Program-made: the position numbers and the translations under genes
Notes under the pieces: generated by a model
The model's database searches: none
What the model saw: only the letters and a program-made list of their open reading frames with translations
Told to the model about the DNA's origin: nothing
Shown here: piece after piece, positions 42,392 to 50,624 of the stretch
Layout: each line of letters begins with the position of its first letter
Position numbering within the stretch: the stretch's first letter is position 1
Assembly (NCBI RefSeq): GCF_007655005.1
Contig: NZ_SZVW01000014.1
Location: forward strand, 62,001 to 126,000
Direction: 5' to 3'
Origin: Streptomyces tibetensis
Lineage (GTDB): Bacteria > Actinomycetota > Actinomycetes > Streptomycetales > Streptomycetaceae
DNA: 64,000 bases

Positions 42392-43312
42392 ATGACCAGC
42401 ATCGACGTCCAGGACCTCACCAAGGAGTTCGGCGGCCGGCGAGCCGTGGACCGGCTCACCTTCCGCGTGCTGCCCGGCCGCGTCACCGGCTTCCTCGGCC
42501 CGAACGGCGCCGGGAAATCCACCACCATGCGGCTGGTGCTCGGCCTCGACCGGCCGACCGCCGGTTCCGCCACGATCGGCGGCAGGCCCTACCCGGCGCT
42601 CCGCGAACCGCTGCGCCACGTCGGAGCCCTGCTCGACGCGCAGGCCGCGCACGGCTCCCGCACCGCCCGCGACCATCTCCGCGTCCTGGCGGCGAGCAAC
42701 CGCATCCCGGACTCGCGGGTCGACGAGGTCCTGGCGGAGACGGGCCTGGCGTCGGTGGCACGGCGCCGGGTACGGACGTACTCCCTGGGCATGCGCCAGC
42801 GGCTCGGCATCGCCGCCGCCCTGCTGGGCGACCCCGAGGTCGTCATGCTGGACGAGCCGTCCAACGGTCTCGACCCCGAAGGCATCGTGTGGATCAGGCG
42901 GTTGCTGCGCCGGCTCGCGGCAGAGGGCCGCACGGTCCTGGTCTCCAGTCACCTGATGAACGAGACCGCGTCCTTCGCCGACCACCTGGTCGTCCTCGGC
43001 CGGGGCCGGCTCCTCGCCGACACCCCGATGCGGGACTTCATCCACGCGCGTGTGCAGCCCCGCGTCCGCATCCGCACGACCGACCCCGGCGCCCTCACAT
43101 CGGCCCTCGCCCGGCACGGCCACGCCGCCGAGGAACACGCGGACGGGCACTGGACGGTGCGCGACGCCCGCGTGGACGACATCGGCCGCATCGCCTCGGC
43201 CTCGGGTGTGCCGGTCCTGGAACTGGCCGCCGAGGAGGGCACCTTGGAGCAGGCCTACTTCGACCTCACCGGCGCCGAGACCGAGTTCACCGCACAGCCC
43301 CAGGAGGCCTGA
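42392..43312 (+). CDS. ABC transporter ATPase (ABC-2 type exporter)
   Basis: This 306-residue ATPase has Walker A GPNGAGKST near residues 38-46, signature YSLGMRQRLG, and Walker B VVMLDEPSNGLDPEG. The C-terminal domain of about 90 residues ending in EGTLEQAYFDLT is typical of drug/bacitracin-type exporters. It pairs with the permease two bases downstream. The ATG at 42392 has no strong ribosome binding site. It is transcribed away from a NarL-type two-component system. Confidence 0.93.
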   Translation: MTSIDVQDLTKEFGGRRAVDRLTFRVLPGRVTGFLGPNGAGKSTTMRLVLGLDRPTAGSATIGGRPYPALREPLRHVGALLDAQAAHGSRTARDHLRVLAASNRIPDSRVDEVLAETGLASVARRRVRTYSLGMRQRLGIAAALLGDPEVVMLDEPSNGLDPEGIVWIRRLLRRLAAEGRTVLVSSHLMNETASFADHLVVLGRGRLLADTPMRDFIHARVQPRVRIRTTDPGALTSALARHGHAAEEHADGHWTVRDARVDDIGRIASASGVPVLELAAEEGTLEQAYFDLTGAETEFTAQPQEA

Positions 43313-43314
43313 CC

Positions 43315-44040
43315 ATGGAATTCGCGCCCGTACTGCGCTCCGAGTGGCTGAAGGTCCGCACCCTGCGCTCGCTCCCGGGAGCACTGCTGGCCCTGCTCGC
43401 CGTGACCACGGCGTTCTCCGCGATCGCCGGAGCCTCCGATGCCGCGGACCCGGGGTTCGATCCGCTGTTCACGGCCCTGTCCGGCGTCATTCCGGGCCAG
43501 ATCGCGGCCGTCACCTTCGGGGCCATGGCCGTGTCGTCGGAGTTCCAGCAGGGCGCACTGCGGCTCTCCCTGGCCGCGGTGCCGCAGCGCGGACGGTGGT
43601 TCGCGGCCAAGGCGGCCGTCATCGCCCTGCCGGCGCTCCTGGTGGGGCTGGGCACGGCCTTCGCCGCCCTCCTCGTGGGGCGGGCGGGGCTCGGCGCGGC
43701 GGCCGACGGGCTCGGCACCGGCGCGCAGGTGCGCGGGGTGGTGGGCTGTGGTGTCTACCTGATGCTGATGGCCCTGTTCGCCGCGGGGATCGCCGCCCTG
43801 CTCCGCAGCGGCGTGGCCACCCTCTCCCTGCTGGTGCCGTTCATCCTCGTCGTGTCGTTCGTGATCGGCGACGCGACGGGCACCGTCGCCGACTTCCTGC
43901 CCGACAAGGCCGGGCAGTTGGTCCTCCGGGAGACGTACGACGGCACCCTCGGCCCCTGGTCGGGGCTCGGGGTGACCGCGCTGTGGACGGCCGCCGCCCT
44001 GCTGGCGGGAGCCTGGAGCGTACGCCACAGGGACGCCTGA
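43315..44040 (+). CDS. ABC-2-type transporter permease
   Basis: This 241-residue membrane protein starts with the ABC-2 permease motif LRSEWLKVRTLRS and has about six hydrophobic helices. EFQQGALRLSLAAVPQRGRW resembles the conserved cytoplasmic loop (S-E-x-R-x-G-T-x). A CAGGAGG ribosome binding site lies within the end of the ATPase gene, two bases separate the genes, and they form one operon. The exported compound is unknown. Confidence 0.9.
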   Translation: MEFAPVLRSEWLKVRTLRSLPGALLALLAVTTAFSAIAGASDAADPGFDPLFTALSGVIPGQIAAVTFGAMAVSSEFQQGALRLSLAAVPQRGRWFAAKAAVIALPALLVGLGTAFAALLVGRAGLGAAADGLGTGAQVRGVVGCGVYLMLMALFAAGIAALLRSGVATLSLLVPFILVVSFVIGDATGTVADFLPDKAGQLVLRETYDGTLGPWSGLGVTALWTAAALLAGAWSVRHRDA

Positions 44041-44095
44041 CGGCGGGCCGGTTGATGCCCCGCCAAGTGTCAGTGGCGGCGGGTTTACTGGACCC

Positions 44096-44527
44096 ATGAA
44101 CATCGCACAGCACATCGCCCTCATCGACGAGCTGTGCTACCGCCCCTTTCCGGCGGAGCACGGCCCGTCGGACATCGGCGTCTCGGGGCCCGGTCACCAC
44201 CTCGCGGTGTTAGCGGCCGGGACCGACGGCGACCCCGGAGCCCGGGCGGTGACGATCGACCAGTTCGAGAAGGACCGGGACGCCGTCTACGAACTCCTCG
44301 CCTCCCGCTGGGGCGACACGGACCCCTACAACCTGCAGACCGTGCTGCTGCGCACCGAGCGGGAGGACATACCACGGCCGTGGGCCGAGTTGAGCGCGCG
44401 GGCCGGCGTCGCCCACCTGTGGGAGGTGGAGGGCACGGGCCGCTGGGTCGCCGTGGCGGTCGCGGACCGGGACGCCTCACGGGAGGTCCTGCTGCTGGCC
44501 CTGGTCACGGAGACGGACCCGCCGTAG
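44096..44527 (+). CDS. hypothetical protein
   Basis: I do not recognise this 143-residue protein. It is acidic, has no signal peptide or membrane helix, and shows alternating strand/helix patterns (LLRTEREDIPRPWAEL, VAHLWEVEGTGRWVAVAVADRD). It has normal Streptomyces codon use and begins at ATG 44096, 55 bases after the ABC permease. It converges on the mug gene with a four-base gap between the two stop codons. Confidence 0.7.
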   Translation: MNIAQHIALIDELCYRPFPAEHGPSDIGVSGPGHHLAVLAAGTDGDPGARAVTIDQFEKDRDAVYELLASRWGDTDPYNLQTVLLRTEREDIPRPWAELSARAGVAHLWEVEGTGRWVAVAVADRDASREVLLLALVTETDPP

Positions 44528-44531
44528 CGGA

Positions 44532-45077
44532 TCAGTCCCCGGCGGCTTCCCTCAGCCGCCCGAACTCCTGCGCCATCGTCTCGACCGTCCAGTGCGCGTT
44601 CAGCCCGCTCGGATTGGGCAGCACCCACACGCGCGTGTCACCGATCGTCCGAGCCTGCGGCCCCACCCGCGCCTTGCGGTCGTCGAACGCGGCGCGGTAC
44701 GCGGTCACGCCGACCACGGCCAGCCAGCGCGGCCGCAGCCGTTCCACCTTCGCCGCGAGCAGCCGCCCGCCCTCCCGGTACTCCTCGGCGCTCAGCTCGT
44801 CGGCCCGGGCGGAGGCCCGCGCCACGACGTTGGTGATGCCGAGCCCGTAGGACAGCAACTCCTGCTGCTCGGACGGCTTCAGCAGCCGTGGTGTGAACCC
44901 GGACCGGTGCAGCACCGGCCAGAAGCGGTTGCCCGGCCGGGCGAAGTGATGGCCCGTCGCGGCCGTCATCAGGCCGGGGTTGATACCGCAGAACAGGACG
45001 TGCAGACCCTCCGCGACCACGTCGGGCACGACGCGGTCGCGGGCGGCCTGGAGCTCCTCGGGCGTGAAACGCGCCAT
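44532..45077 (-). CDS. mug: G/U mismatch-specific uracil-DNA glycosylase
   Basis: This 181-residue Mug-type DNA glycosylase removes uracil and related bases from mismatches in base-excision repair. The active motif is VLFCGINPGLMTAATGHHFARPGNRFWP near residues 28-55, where GINPG holds the catalytic Asn. The second motif, VLPNPSGLNAHW, near 150-161 is the helix-insertion loop. I chose the ATG at 45077. It sits 13 bases after purB on the same strand, so the two may share a transcript. Confidence 0.93.
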   Translation of the reverse strand: MARFTPEELQAARDRVVPDVVAEGLHVLFCGINPGLMTAATGHHFARPGNRFWPVLHRSGFTPRLLKPSEQQELLSYGLGITNVVARASARADELSAEEYREGGRLLAAKVERLRPRWLAVVGVTAYRAAFDDRKARVGPQARTIGDTRVWVLPNPSGLNAHWTVETMAQEFGRLREAAGD

Positions 45078-45090
45078 CGCGAGCGGCGCG

Positions 45091-46533
45091 TCAGAGGATC
45101 GCGCCGGGCGTGTAGCCCGCGGCCTCGGGGTGCTGCTTGACGATCTCCTCGACCCGGGCGACGACGGCGGCGACCTGGTCACCCGCGGCACCGGTGAAGG
45201 ACAGCTTGTCGGCCATCAGCGCGTCCAGCTGTTCCCGGTCCAGCGGGATGCGCGCGTCGGCGGCCAGCTTGTCCAGCAGCTCGTTGCGCTCGGCGCCCTG
45301 CTCGCGCATGGCGAGCGCGGAGGCGACGGCGTTCTCCTTGATCGCCTCGTGCGCGAGCTCCCGGCCGACACCCGCGCGCACGGCGCCCATGAGGACCTTC
45401 GTGGTGGCGAGGAAGGGCAGGTAGCGGTCCAGCTCACGGGCGACGACCGCCGGGAACGCGCCGAACTCGTCGAGCACCGTCAGGAACGTCTCCAGCAGAC
45501 CGTCCAGCGCGAAGAACGCGTCCGGCAGCGCGACCCGGCGCACCACCGAGCAGGACACGTCGCCCTCGTTCCACTGGTCGCCCGCCAGCTCGCCGGTCAT
45601 CGAGGCGTACCCGCGCAGGATCACCATCAGGCCGTTGACGCGCTCGCAGGAGCGGGTGTTCATCTTGTGCGGCATCGCCGAGGAGCCGACCTGGCCGGGC
45701 TTGAAGCCCTCGGTGACCAGCTCGTGTCCGGCCATCAGCCGGATCGTCTTGGCCAGCGACGACGGGGCCGCCGCCAGCTGCACCAGCGCGGTGACGACCT
45801 CGTAGTCCAGCGAGCGCGGGTAGACCTGGCCGACCGAGGTGAACGCCTGCGAGAAGCCCAGGTGCGTGGCGATCCGCTGCTCCAGGTCCGCGAGCTTCGC
45901 GGCATCCCCGCCCAGCAGGTCCAGCATGTCCTGCGCGGTGCCGACCGGGCCCTTGATGCCGCGCAGCGGGTAGCGGCCCAGCAGCTCCTCGATGCGGCCG
46001 TGGGCGACGAGCAGCTCGTCGGTGGCGGTGGCGAAGCGCTTGCCGAGGGTGGTGGCCTGGGCGGCGACGTTGTGCGAGCGGCCGGCCATGACCAGCTCGC
46101 CGTACTCGCCGGCCAGCTTGCCGAGCCGGGCGAGGACGGCGACCGCGCGGTCGCGGACCAGCTCCAGCGAGAGGCGGATCTGCAGCTGCTCGACGTTCTC
46201 GGTGAGGTCGCGGGACGTCATGCCCTTGTGCACGTGCTCGTGCCCGGCGAGGTCGTTGAACTCCTCGATCCGCGCCTTCACGTCGTGCCGCGTGACCTTC
46301 TCGCGCTCGGCGATGGAGGCCAGGTCGACGGTGTCGAGGACGCGCTCGTAGTCGGCGAGCGCCGCGTCCGGCACCTCGATGCCGAGGTCCTTCTGGGCCC
46401 GCAGCACGGCGAGCCAGAGCTGCCGCTCCAGCTTCACCTTCTGCTCGGGGGACCAGAGCGTGGCGAGCTCGGCGGAGGCGTAGCGTCCGGCGAGGACGTT
46501 CGGGATGCGGGGCTTGGCGGGCGCAGAAGTCAC
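45091..46533 (-). CDS. purB: adenylosuccinate lyase
   Basis: This 480-residue fumarase-superfamily lyase catalyses two steps of purine synthesis: SAICAR to AICAR, and adenylosuccinate to AMP. The signature GSSAMPHKMN near residues 289-298 holds the catalytic Ser. GMTSRDLTENVEQLQ and MAGRSHNVAAQATTLGKRFA are the other conserved blocks. It starts with GTG and is followed by mug in the same direction. Confidence 0.95.
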   Translation of the reverse strand: MTSAPAKPRIPNVLAGRYASAELATLWSPEQKVKLERQLWLAVLRAQKDLGIEVPDAALADYERVLDTVDLASIAEREKVTRHDVKARIEEFNDLAGHEHVHKGMTSRDLTENVEQLQIRLSLELVRDRAVAVLARLGKLAGEYGELVMAGRSHNVAAQATTLGKRFATATDELLVAHGRIEELLGRYPLRGIKGPVGTAQDMLDLLGGDAAKLADLEQRIATHLGFSQAFTSVGQVYPRSLDYEVVTALVQLAAAPSSLAKTIRLMAGHELVTEGFKPGQVGSSAMPHKMNTRSCERVNGLMVILRGYASMTGELAGDQWNEGDVSCSVVRRVALPDAFFALDGLLETFLTVLDEFGAFPAVVARELDRYLPFLATTKVLMGAVRAGVGRELAHEAIKENAVASALAMREQGAERNELLDKLAADARIPLDREQLDALMADKLSFTGAAGDQVAAVVARVEEIVKQHPEAAGYTPGAIL

Positions 46534-46636
46534 GTGTACGGATTCTACTGGCGATTCCTGCAGGCCAGCGCCGCGGGTGTCTTTGTCGGAACCTACGAAG
46601 CGGTCCGGCTGCGTCCACCTGCGGCTACGCCAGGTC

Positions 46637-47416
46637 CTAGGCCAGTTCCTCGTACGGCAGCAGCTCCGGCCGCTTCGGGGGCAGTCCGTCGCCCGAGGAG
46701 CGGCCCGTCAGGCGGCGGCCTATCCACGGGAGCAGGTGCTGTCGGGCGAATCGCGCGTCCGCCACGCGTCGCATGACCCAGCCCGGCGGCAGCGTCGCCG
46801 GCATCGGCGTGTGCCACTCGGCGTCCTCGGGGTCGTAGCCCAGCGTCTGCCAGACCGCCTCCGCGACCCGGCGGTGGCCCTCGGCCGTCAGGTGCAGCCG
46901 GTCCACGTCCCACATCCGCGGATCGCTCAGGGAGGGCGCGCCGTACAGGTCGACGACGATCGCTCCGTGCCGGGCGGCCAGCTCGTCGACGCAGGCGAAC
47001 AGCTCCTCCATGCGCGGCCGGAACCGTGCCTGGACCGGGCCCTGCCGCCCGGGGCTGCGCATCAGTACGAGCTGCCGGCAGGCGGGGGCCAGCTTCTCCA
47101 CGGCCTCCTCCAGGAGCCCGCGGACCCGGCCCATGTCGCACTTGGGCCGCAGCGTGTCGTTGAGCCCGCCGACCAGGGTGATCACGTCGGCTCCCATGGC
47201 CGCCGCGACGTCGACCTGCTCGTCGACGATCTGCTGGATCAGCTTGCCGCGCACCGCGAGGTTGGCGTACCGGAAGCCGGGCGTCCGGGCGGCCATCCGC
47301 GCGGCGAGCAAGTCGGCCCAGCCCCGGTAGGTGCCGTCGGGCATCAGGTCCGACATGCCCTCGGTGAAGGAGTCGCCGAGGGCGACCAGGCTGCTGTGGG
47401 TGGGGTTCGTCTGCAT
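46637..47416 (-). CDS. SGNH-family hydrolase (GDSL esterase/lipase)
   Basis: This 259-residue protein has no signal peptide. The four SGNH blocks are visible: LVALGDSFTEGM with the Ser near residue 16, Gly in NLAVRGKLI, Asn in LVGGLNDTLRP, and DVDRLHLTAEGHRRVAE with the Asp-His pair near residues 170-173. It acts on an ester or similar bond; the substrate is unknown. It runs in the same direction as purB but has its own start at 47416. Confidence 0.9.
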   Translation of the reverse strand: MQTNPTHSSLVALGDSFTEGMSDLMPDGTYRGWADLLAARMAARTPGFRYANLAVRGKLIQQIVDEQVDVAAAMGADVITLVGGLNDTLRPKCDMGRVRGLLEEAVEKLAPACRQLVLMRSPGRQGPVQARFRPRMEELFACVDELAARHGAIVVDLYGAPSLSDPRMWDVDRLHLTAEGHRRVAEAVWQTLGYDPEDAEWHTPMPATLPPGWVMRRVADARFARQHLLPWIGRRLTGRSSGDGLPPKRPELLPYEELA

Positions 47417-47480
47417 GGCGACGGAAATAATATCCCGTGCACATACCCGTCAGTCGGTCGGCCCCGCCCGACCGGGTCTC

Positions 47481-47642
47481 GGCCCCGCTGACGACCAGCT
47501 CCCACGCCCGCTGACGACCAGTTCCCACGCCCGCTGACGACCAGCTCCCACGCCCGCCGGGCCCGGTTCCTTACGCCCGCTGACGACCAGCTCCCACGCC
47601 CGCCGGGCCCGGTTCCTCACGCCCGCTGGCCGAACAGCTCCC
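47481..47642. repeat. seven 23-bp tandem units derived from the end of the CNNM gene
   Basis: Two unit types mix: CGCCCGCTGACGACCAGCTC-CCA at about 47481, 47505, 47528 and 47574, and CGCCCGCCGGGCCCGGTTCC-TTA or -TCA at 47551 and 47597. The seventh, at 47620-47642, is the 3' coding end of the CNNM gene, whose TGA (47617-47619) ends the sixth unit. No spacers occur, so it is not a CRISPR array. Confidence 0.85.
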
Positions 47643-48630
47643 GCAGGACGTCCTCCATCGTCACCAGGCCGGCCAGCCGCCCGTCCGCCCCGAGGGCCGC
47701 CGCGAGGTGGGTGCGGCTGCCCCGCATGGCCGTGAGGACGTCGTCCAGCGGCGTGTGTTCCCGCACCCGCGCGATGGGCCGCATGTCCCGCAACCGGAAC
47801 GGCACATCACGCCCGGCGGCGTCCAGCGCGTCCTTCACATGCAGGTATCCGACGATCCGCCGCCCCTCGTCGACCACCGGGAAGCGGGAGAACCCGGACT
47901 CCGCCGACAGTCGCTCCAGCTCCTCCGGCGTGACACCCACACTCGCGTACACCACGCGTTCCAGCGGCAGCACCACGTCCCGCACCGGACGGCGGCCCAG
48001 CTCCAGCGCGTCGCGCAGCCGCTCCTGGGCGCGGTCGTCGATCAGGCCGGCCTCGCTGGAGTCCTTCACGATCTGCGCTATCTCCGCGTCCGAGTAGGAG
48101 GCGGCGATCTCCTCCCGGGCCTCCACCCGCAGCAGCTTCAGCAGCGTGTTGGCGAAGGCGTTCACCGTGAAGATCACCGGACGCAGGGCACGGGACAGCG
48201 CCACCAGGGGCGGTCCGAGCGCCAGCGCGCTGCGCACCGGCTCGGCGAGCGCGATGTTCTTCGGCACCATCTCGCCGAGCAGCATGTGCAGATAGGTCGC
48301 GAGGGACAGCGCGATCACGAAGGACACCGCGTGCCCCGCGCCCTCGGGCACGCCCACCGCGTGGAACACCGGCTCCAGCAGATGCGCGATCGCGGGCTCG
48401 GCCACCACACCCAGCACCAGGGTGCACAGCGTGATGCCGAGCTGGGCGGCCGCCATCAGCGCGGACACGTGCTCCAGGCCCCACAGCACGCTCTTCGCGC
48501 GCCGGTCGCCCTGGTCGGCGTAGGGCTCGATCTGGCTGCGGCGCACGGAGATCAGCGCGAACTCGGCGCCGACGAAGAAGGCGTTGACGACGAGCGTCGC
48601 CAGTCCGATCAGCAGCTGGACGACGGTCAC
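47617..48630 (-). CDS. CNNM/HlyC-CorC-family transporter, CBS-domain protein
   Basis: This 337-residue membrane protein has a DUF21 (CNNM) domain of about four helices with FFVGAEFALISVRRSQIE, AQLGITLCTLVLG and LLGEMVPKN, then a CBS pair near 200-330 (SRFPVVDEGRRIVGYLHVKD and LVTMEDVLRELFG). It probably moves Mg2+ or a similar cation. It starts at a GTG overlapping the stop of its longer paralogue by four bases. It lacks the CorC_HlyC domain that the paralogue has. The end of the gene is repeated downstream. Confidence 0.92.
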   Translation of the reverse strand: MTVVQLLIGLATLVVNAFFVGAEFALISVRRSQIEPYADQGDRRAKSVLWGLEHVSALMAAAQLGITLCTLVLGVVAEPAIAHLLEPVFHAVGVPEGAGHAVSFVIALSLATYLHMLLGEMVPKNIALAEPVRSALALGPPLVALSRALRPVIFTVNAFANTLLKLLRVEAREEIAASYSDAEIAQIVKDSSEAGLIDDRAQERLRDALELGRRPVRDVVLPLERVVYASVGVTPEELERLSAESGFSRFPVVDEGRRIVGYLHVKDALDAAGRDVPFRLRDMRPIARVREHTPLDDVLTAMRGSRTHLAAALGADGRLAGLVTMEDVLRELFGQRA

Positions 48631-49967
48631 AGCTCCACCCCCTTCTCGTCGGGCTTGTGGTCGTCGAGGGGTGCGCGCAGCCGCACGCGGGCCGCCCGGC
48701 GCCCCGTGGCGTCCAGGACCTCCAGGTGCCAGCCGGCGACCTCGAGGGTGTCACCGGCGGCCGGTATCCGGCCGAGCACCGTCGCCACCAGCCCGGCGAG
48801 CGTCTCGTAGGGCCCCTCCGGCGCGCGCAGCCCGACCCGCTCCAGGTGGTCCACGCGTGCGGAGCCGTCGGCCGAGTACAGCGCGTGCCCGGACTCGTCC
48901 GTGCCGGCTGCGGCCAGATCCGGCGTCTCGTGCGGGTCGTGCTCGTCGCGCACCTCGCCGACGACCTCCTCGACGATGTCCTCCAGCGTGGCCACGCCCG
49001 CCGTGCCGCCGTACTCGTCGATCACGACGGCCATCGTGCGCTTGCCGGAGAGCCGGTCCAGGAGCCGGTCGACGGTGAGCGTCTCCGGAACCAGCAGGGG
49101 TTCGCGCATCAGCTCGGAGACGTAGATCCGGGTCCGGCGCTCGGCCGGTACCGCCAGCACGTCCTTGACGTGGGCCGTCCCGACGACCGAGTCGAGGGTC
49201 CCGCGGTAGACGGGGAACCGGGACAGGCCCGTCGCCCGGGTGGCGTTCGCCACGTCCTCCAGGGTCGCCTGCACTTCCAGCGCGACGACCTGCACCCGGG
49301 GCGTCATGACGTTCTCCGCGGTCAGGTCGGCGAGGTTCAGCGTGCGCACGAACAGCTCGGCGGTGTCCGCCTCCAGGGCGCCCTCCTTGGCGGAGTGCCG
49401 GGCGAGGGCGGCGAGCTCCTGCGGCCCGCGCGCCGAGGCGAGTTCCTCGGCCGGCTCGACCCCGATCCGTCGCACGACCCGGTTCGCCGTGTTGTTGAGG
49501 TGCGTGATGAACGGCCGGAAGGCGGCACTGAACCAGCGCTGGGCGTTGCCCACGGTCTTGGCGACGGTCAGCGGCGAGGAGATCGCCCAGTTCTTGGGCA
49601 CCAGCTCGCCCACGACCATCAGGAACATCGTGGACAAGGCGGTGCCGATCACCAGCGCGATGCTGTGCGACGCCGAGCGCGAGACGCCGAGGTCCTCCAG
49701 TGGCCCGGCGATCAGGGCGGCGATCGACGGCTCGGCGAGCATGCCGACCACCAGGTTCGTGACCGTGATGCCGAGCTGCGCCCCGGAAAGCTGGAACGTC
49801 AGGTTCCGTACGGCCTTCAGCGCACCCTGCGCACCCCGCTCGCCGCGCTCGACGGCCTGCTCCAGCTCGGCGCGCTCGACCGTGGTGAGGGAGAACTCGG
49901 CCGCCACGAAGGCACCGCAGGCCAGCGAGAGCGCGATCGCCGCCAGAAGGAGGAGCACTTCGGTCAT
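48627..49967 (-). CDS. CNNM/HlyC-CorC-family transporter with CBS and CorC_HlyC domains
   Basis: This 446-residue paralogue of the downstream gene has DUF21 (FVAAEFSLTTVERAELEQA, GAQLGITVTNLVVGML, VVGELVPKNW), a CBS pair (ENVMTPRVQVVALEV, SRFPVYRGTLDSVVGTAHVKD, and VIDEYGGTAGVATLEDIVEEVVGE) and a C-terminal CorC_HlyC domain near 365-440. It is probably a cation (Mg2+/Co2+) transporter that works with the second protein. The two genes are translationally coupled. No gene lies in the 176 bp upstream. Confidence 0.93.
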   Translation of the reverse strand: MTEVLLLLAAIALSLACGAFVAAEFSLTTVERAELEQAVERGERGAQGALKAVRNLTFQLSGAQLGITVTNLVVGMLAEPSIAALIAGPLEDLGVSRSASHSIALVIGTALSTMFLMVVGELVPKNWAISSPLTVAKTVGNAQRWFSAAFRPFITHLNNTANRVVRRIGVEPAEELASARGPQELAALARHSAKEGALEADTAELFVRTLNLADLTAENVMTPRVQVVALEVQATLEDVANATRATGLSRFPVYRGTLDSVVGTAHVKDVLAVPAERRTRIYVSELMREPLLVPETLTVDRLLDRLSGKRTMAVVIDEYGGTAGVATLEDIVEEVVGEVRDEHDPHETPDLAAAGTDESGHALYSADGSARVDHLERVGLRAPEGPYETLAGLVATVLGRIPAAGDTLEVAGWHLEVLDATGRRAARVRLRAPLDDHKPDEKGVEL

Positions 49968-50143
49968 CGGTTCACCCCCGTTCCATGGTTCTCCAGGACG
50001 GGGCGGAACGCGCGGTGTCGCGCGCGGGCAGGCTCGCCCATGGGTGGAGGCTCACAACCTTTCATGCAGGACCGAGTGGCCACTCAAGAGTAAAGGATGG
50101 GCAAAGTCCGCCTCTGGTCGTGATCACGGCCTCGCGGTCATGA

Positions 50144-50569
50144 CTACTCGGTGAGCGGCTTCACCCAACGTCGCCACTGCTCCTCTGCCCCGTATCCGGC
50201 CGCTCCCCACGTCCGCTGCGCGGTCTCGTTGCGCGTGAGCACCATCGCGTCTGCGCGGCGCCCGCCGAGCCGTACGAACCGCGCCTCCGCGGCGGCGAGC
50301 AGCGCGGTCGCGATGCCCCGGCGGCGCTGGTCCGGATGCACGGCCAGCCGGTACAGATGGCAGCGCCAGCCGTCGAACCCGGCGATCACCGTGCCGGCCA
50401 GTTCGCCGCCACGTTCGGCCAGGATCAGCGCCTCGGGGTCACGCGCGACGAGCCGCTCCACCCCGGCGCGGTCGTCGCTGATGCTCGTGCCCTCGGCGGC
50501 GACCTTCCAGAAGGCCAGCACGGCGTCGAGGTCCTCGGGCGTCGCGGCCCGGATATGCAAGTCGGTCAT
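50144..50569 (-). CDS. GNAT-family acetyltransferase
   Basis: This 141-residue single-domain N-acetyltransferase begins LHIRAATPEDLDAVLAFWK. The acetyl-CoA loop is VHPDQRRRGIATALL near residues 78-92, and the late motif LTRNETAQRTWGAAGY is present. The substrate is unknown. It is preceded by a stop and 55 bp to the FtsX-type permease gene's end, in the same direction. Confidence 0.92.
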   Translation of the reverse strand: MTDLHIRAATPEDLDAVLAFWKVAAEGTSISDDRAGVERLVARDPEALILAERGGELAGTVIAGFDGWRCHLYRLAVHPDQRRRGIATALLAAAEARFVRLGGRRADAMVLTRNETAQRTWGAAGYGAEEQWRRWVKPLTE

Positions 50570-50624
50570 CGCATGATCACATCACTCGCGCCTGCCCGTG
50601 GCAGACCGTTTCACCATCCGGACC

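Noticed and set aside
47481-47642. CRISPR array
   Set aside because: Units are directly abutting with no spacers, and no cas gene is nearby.
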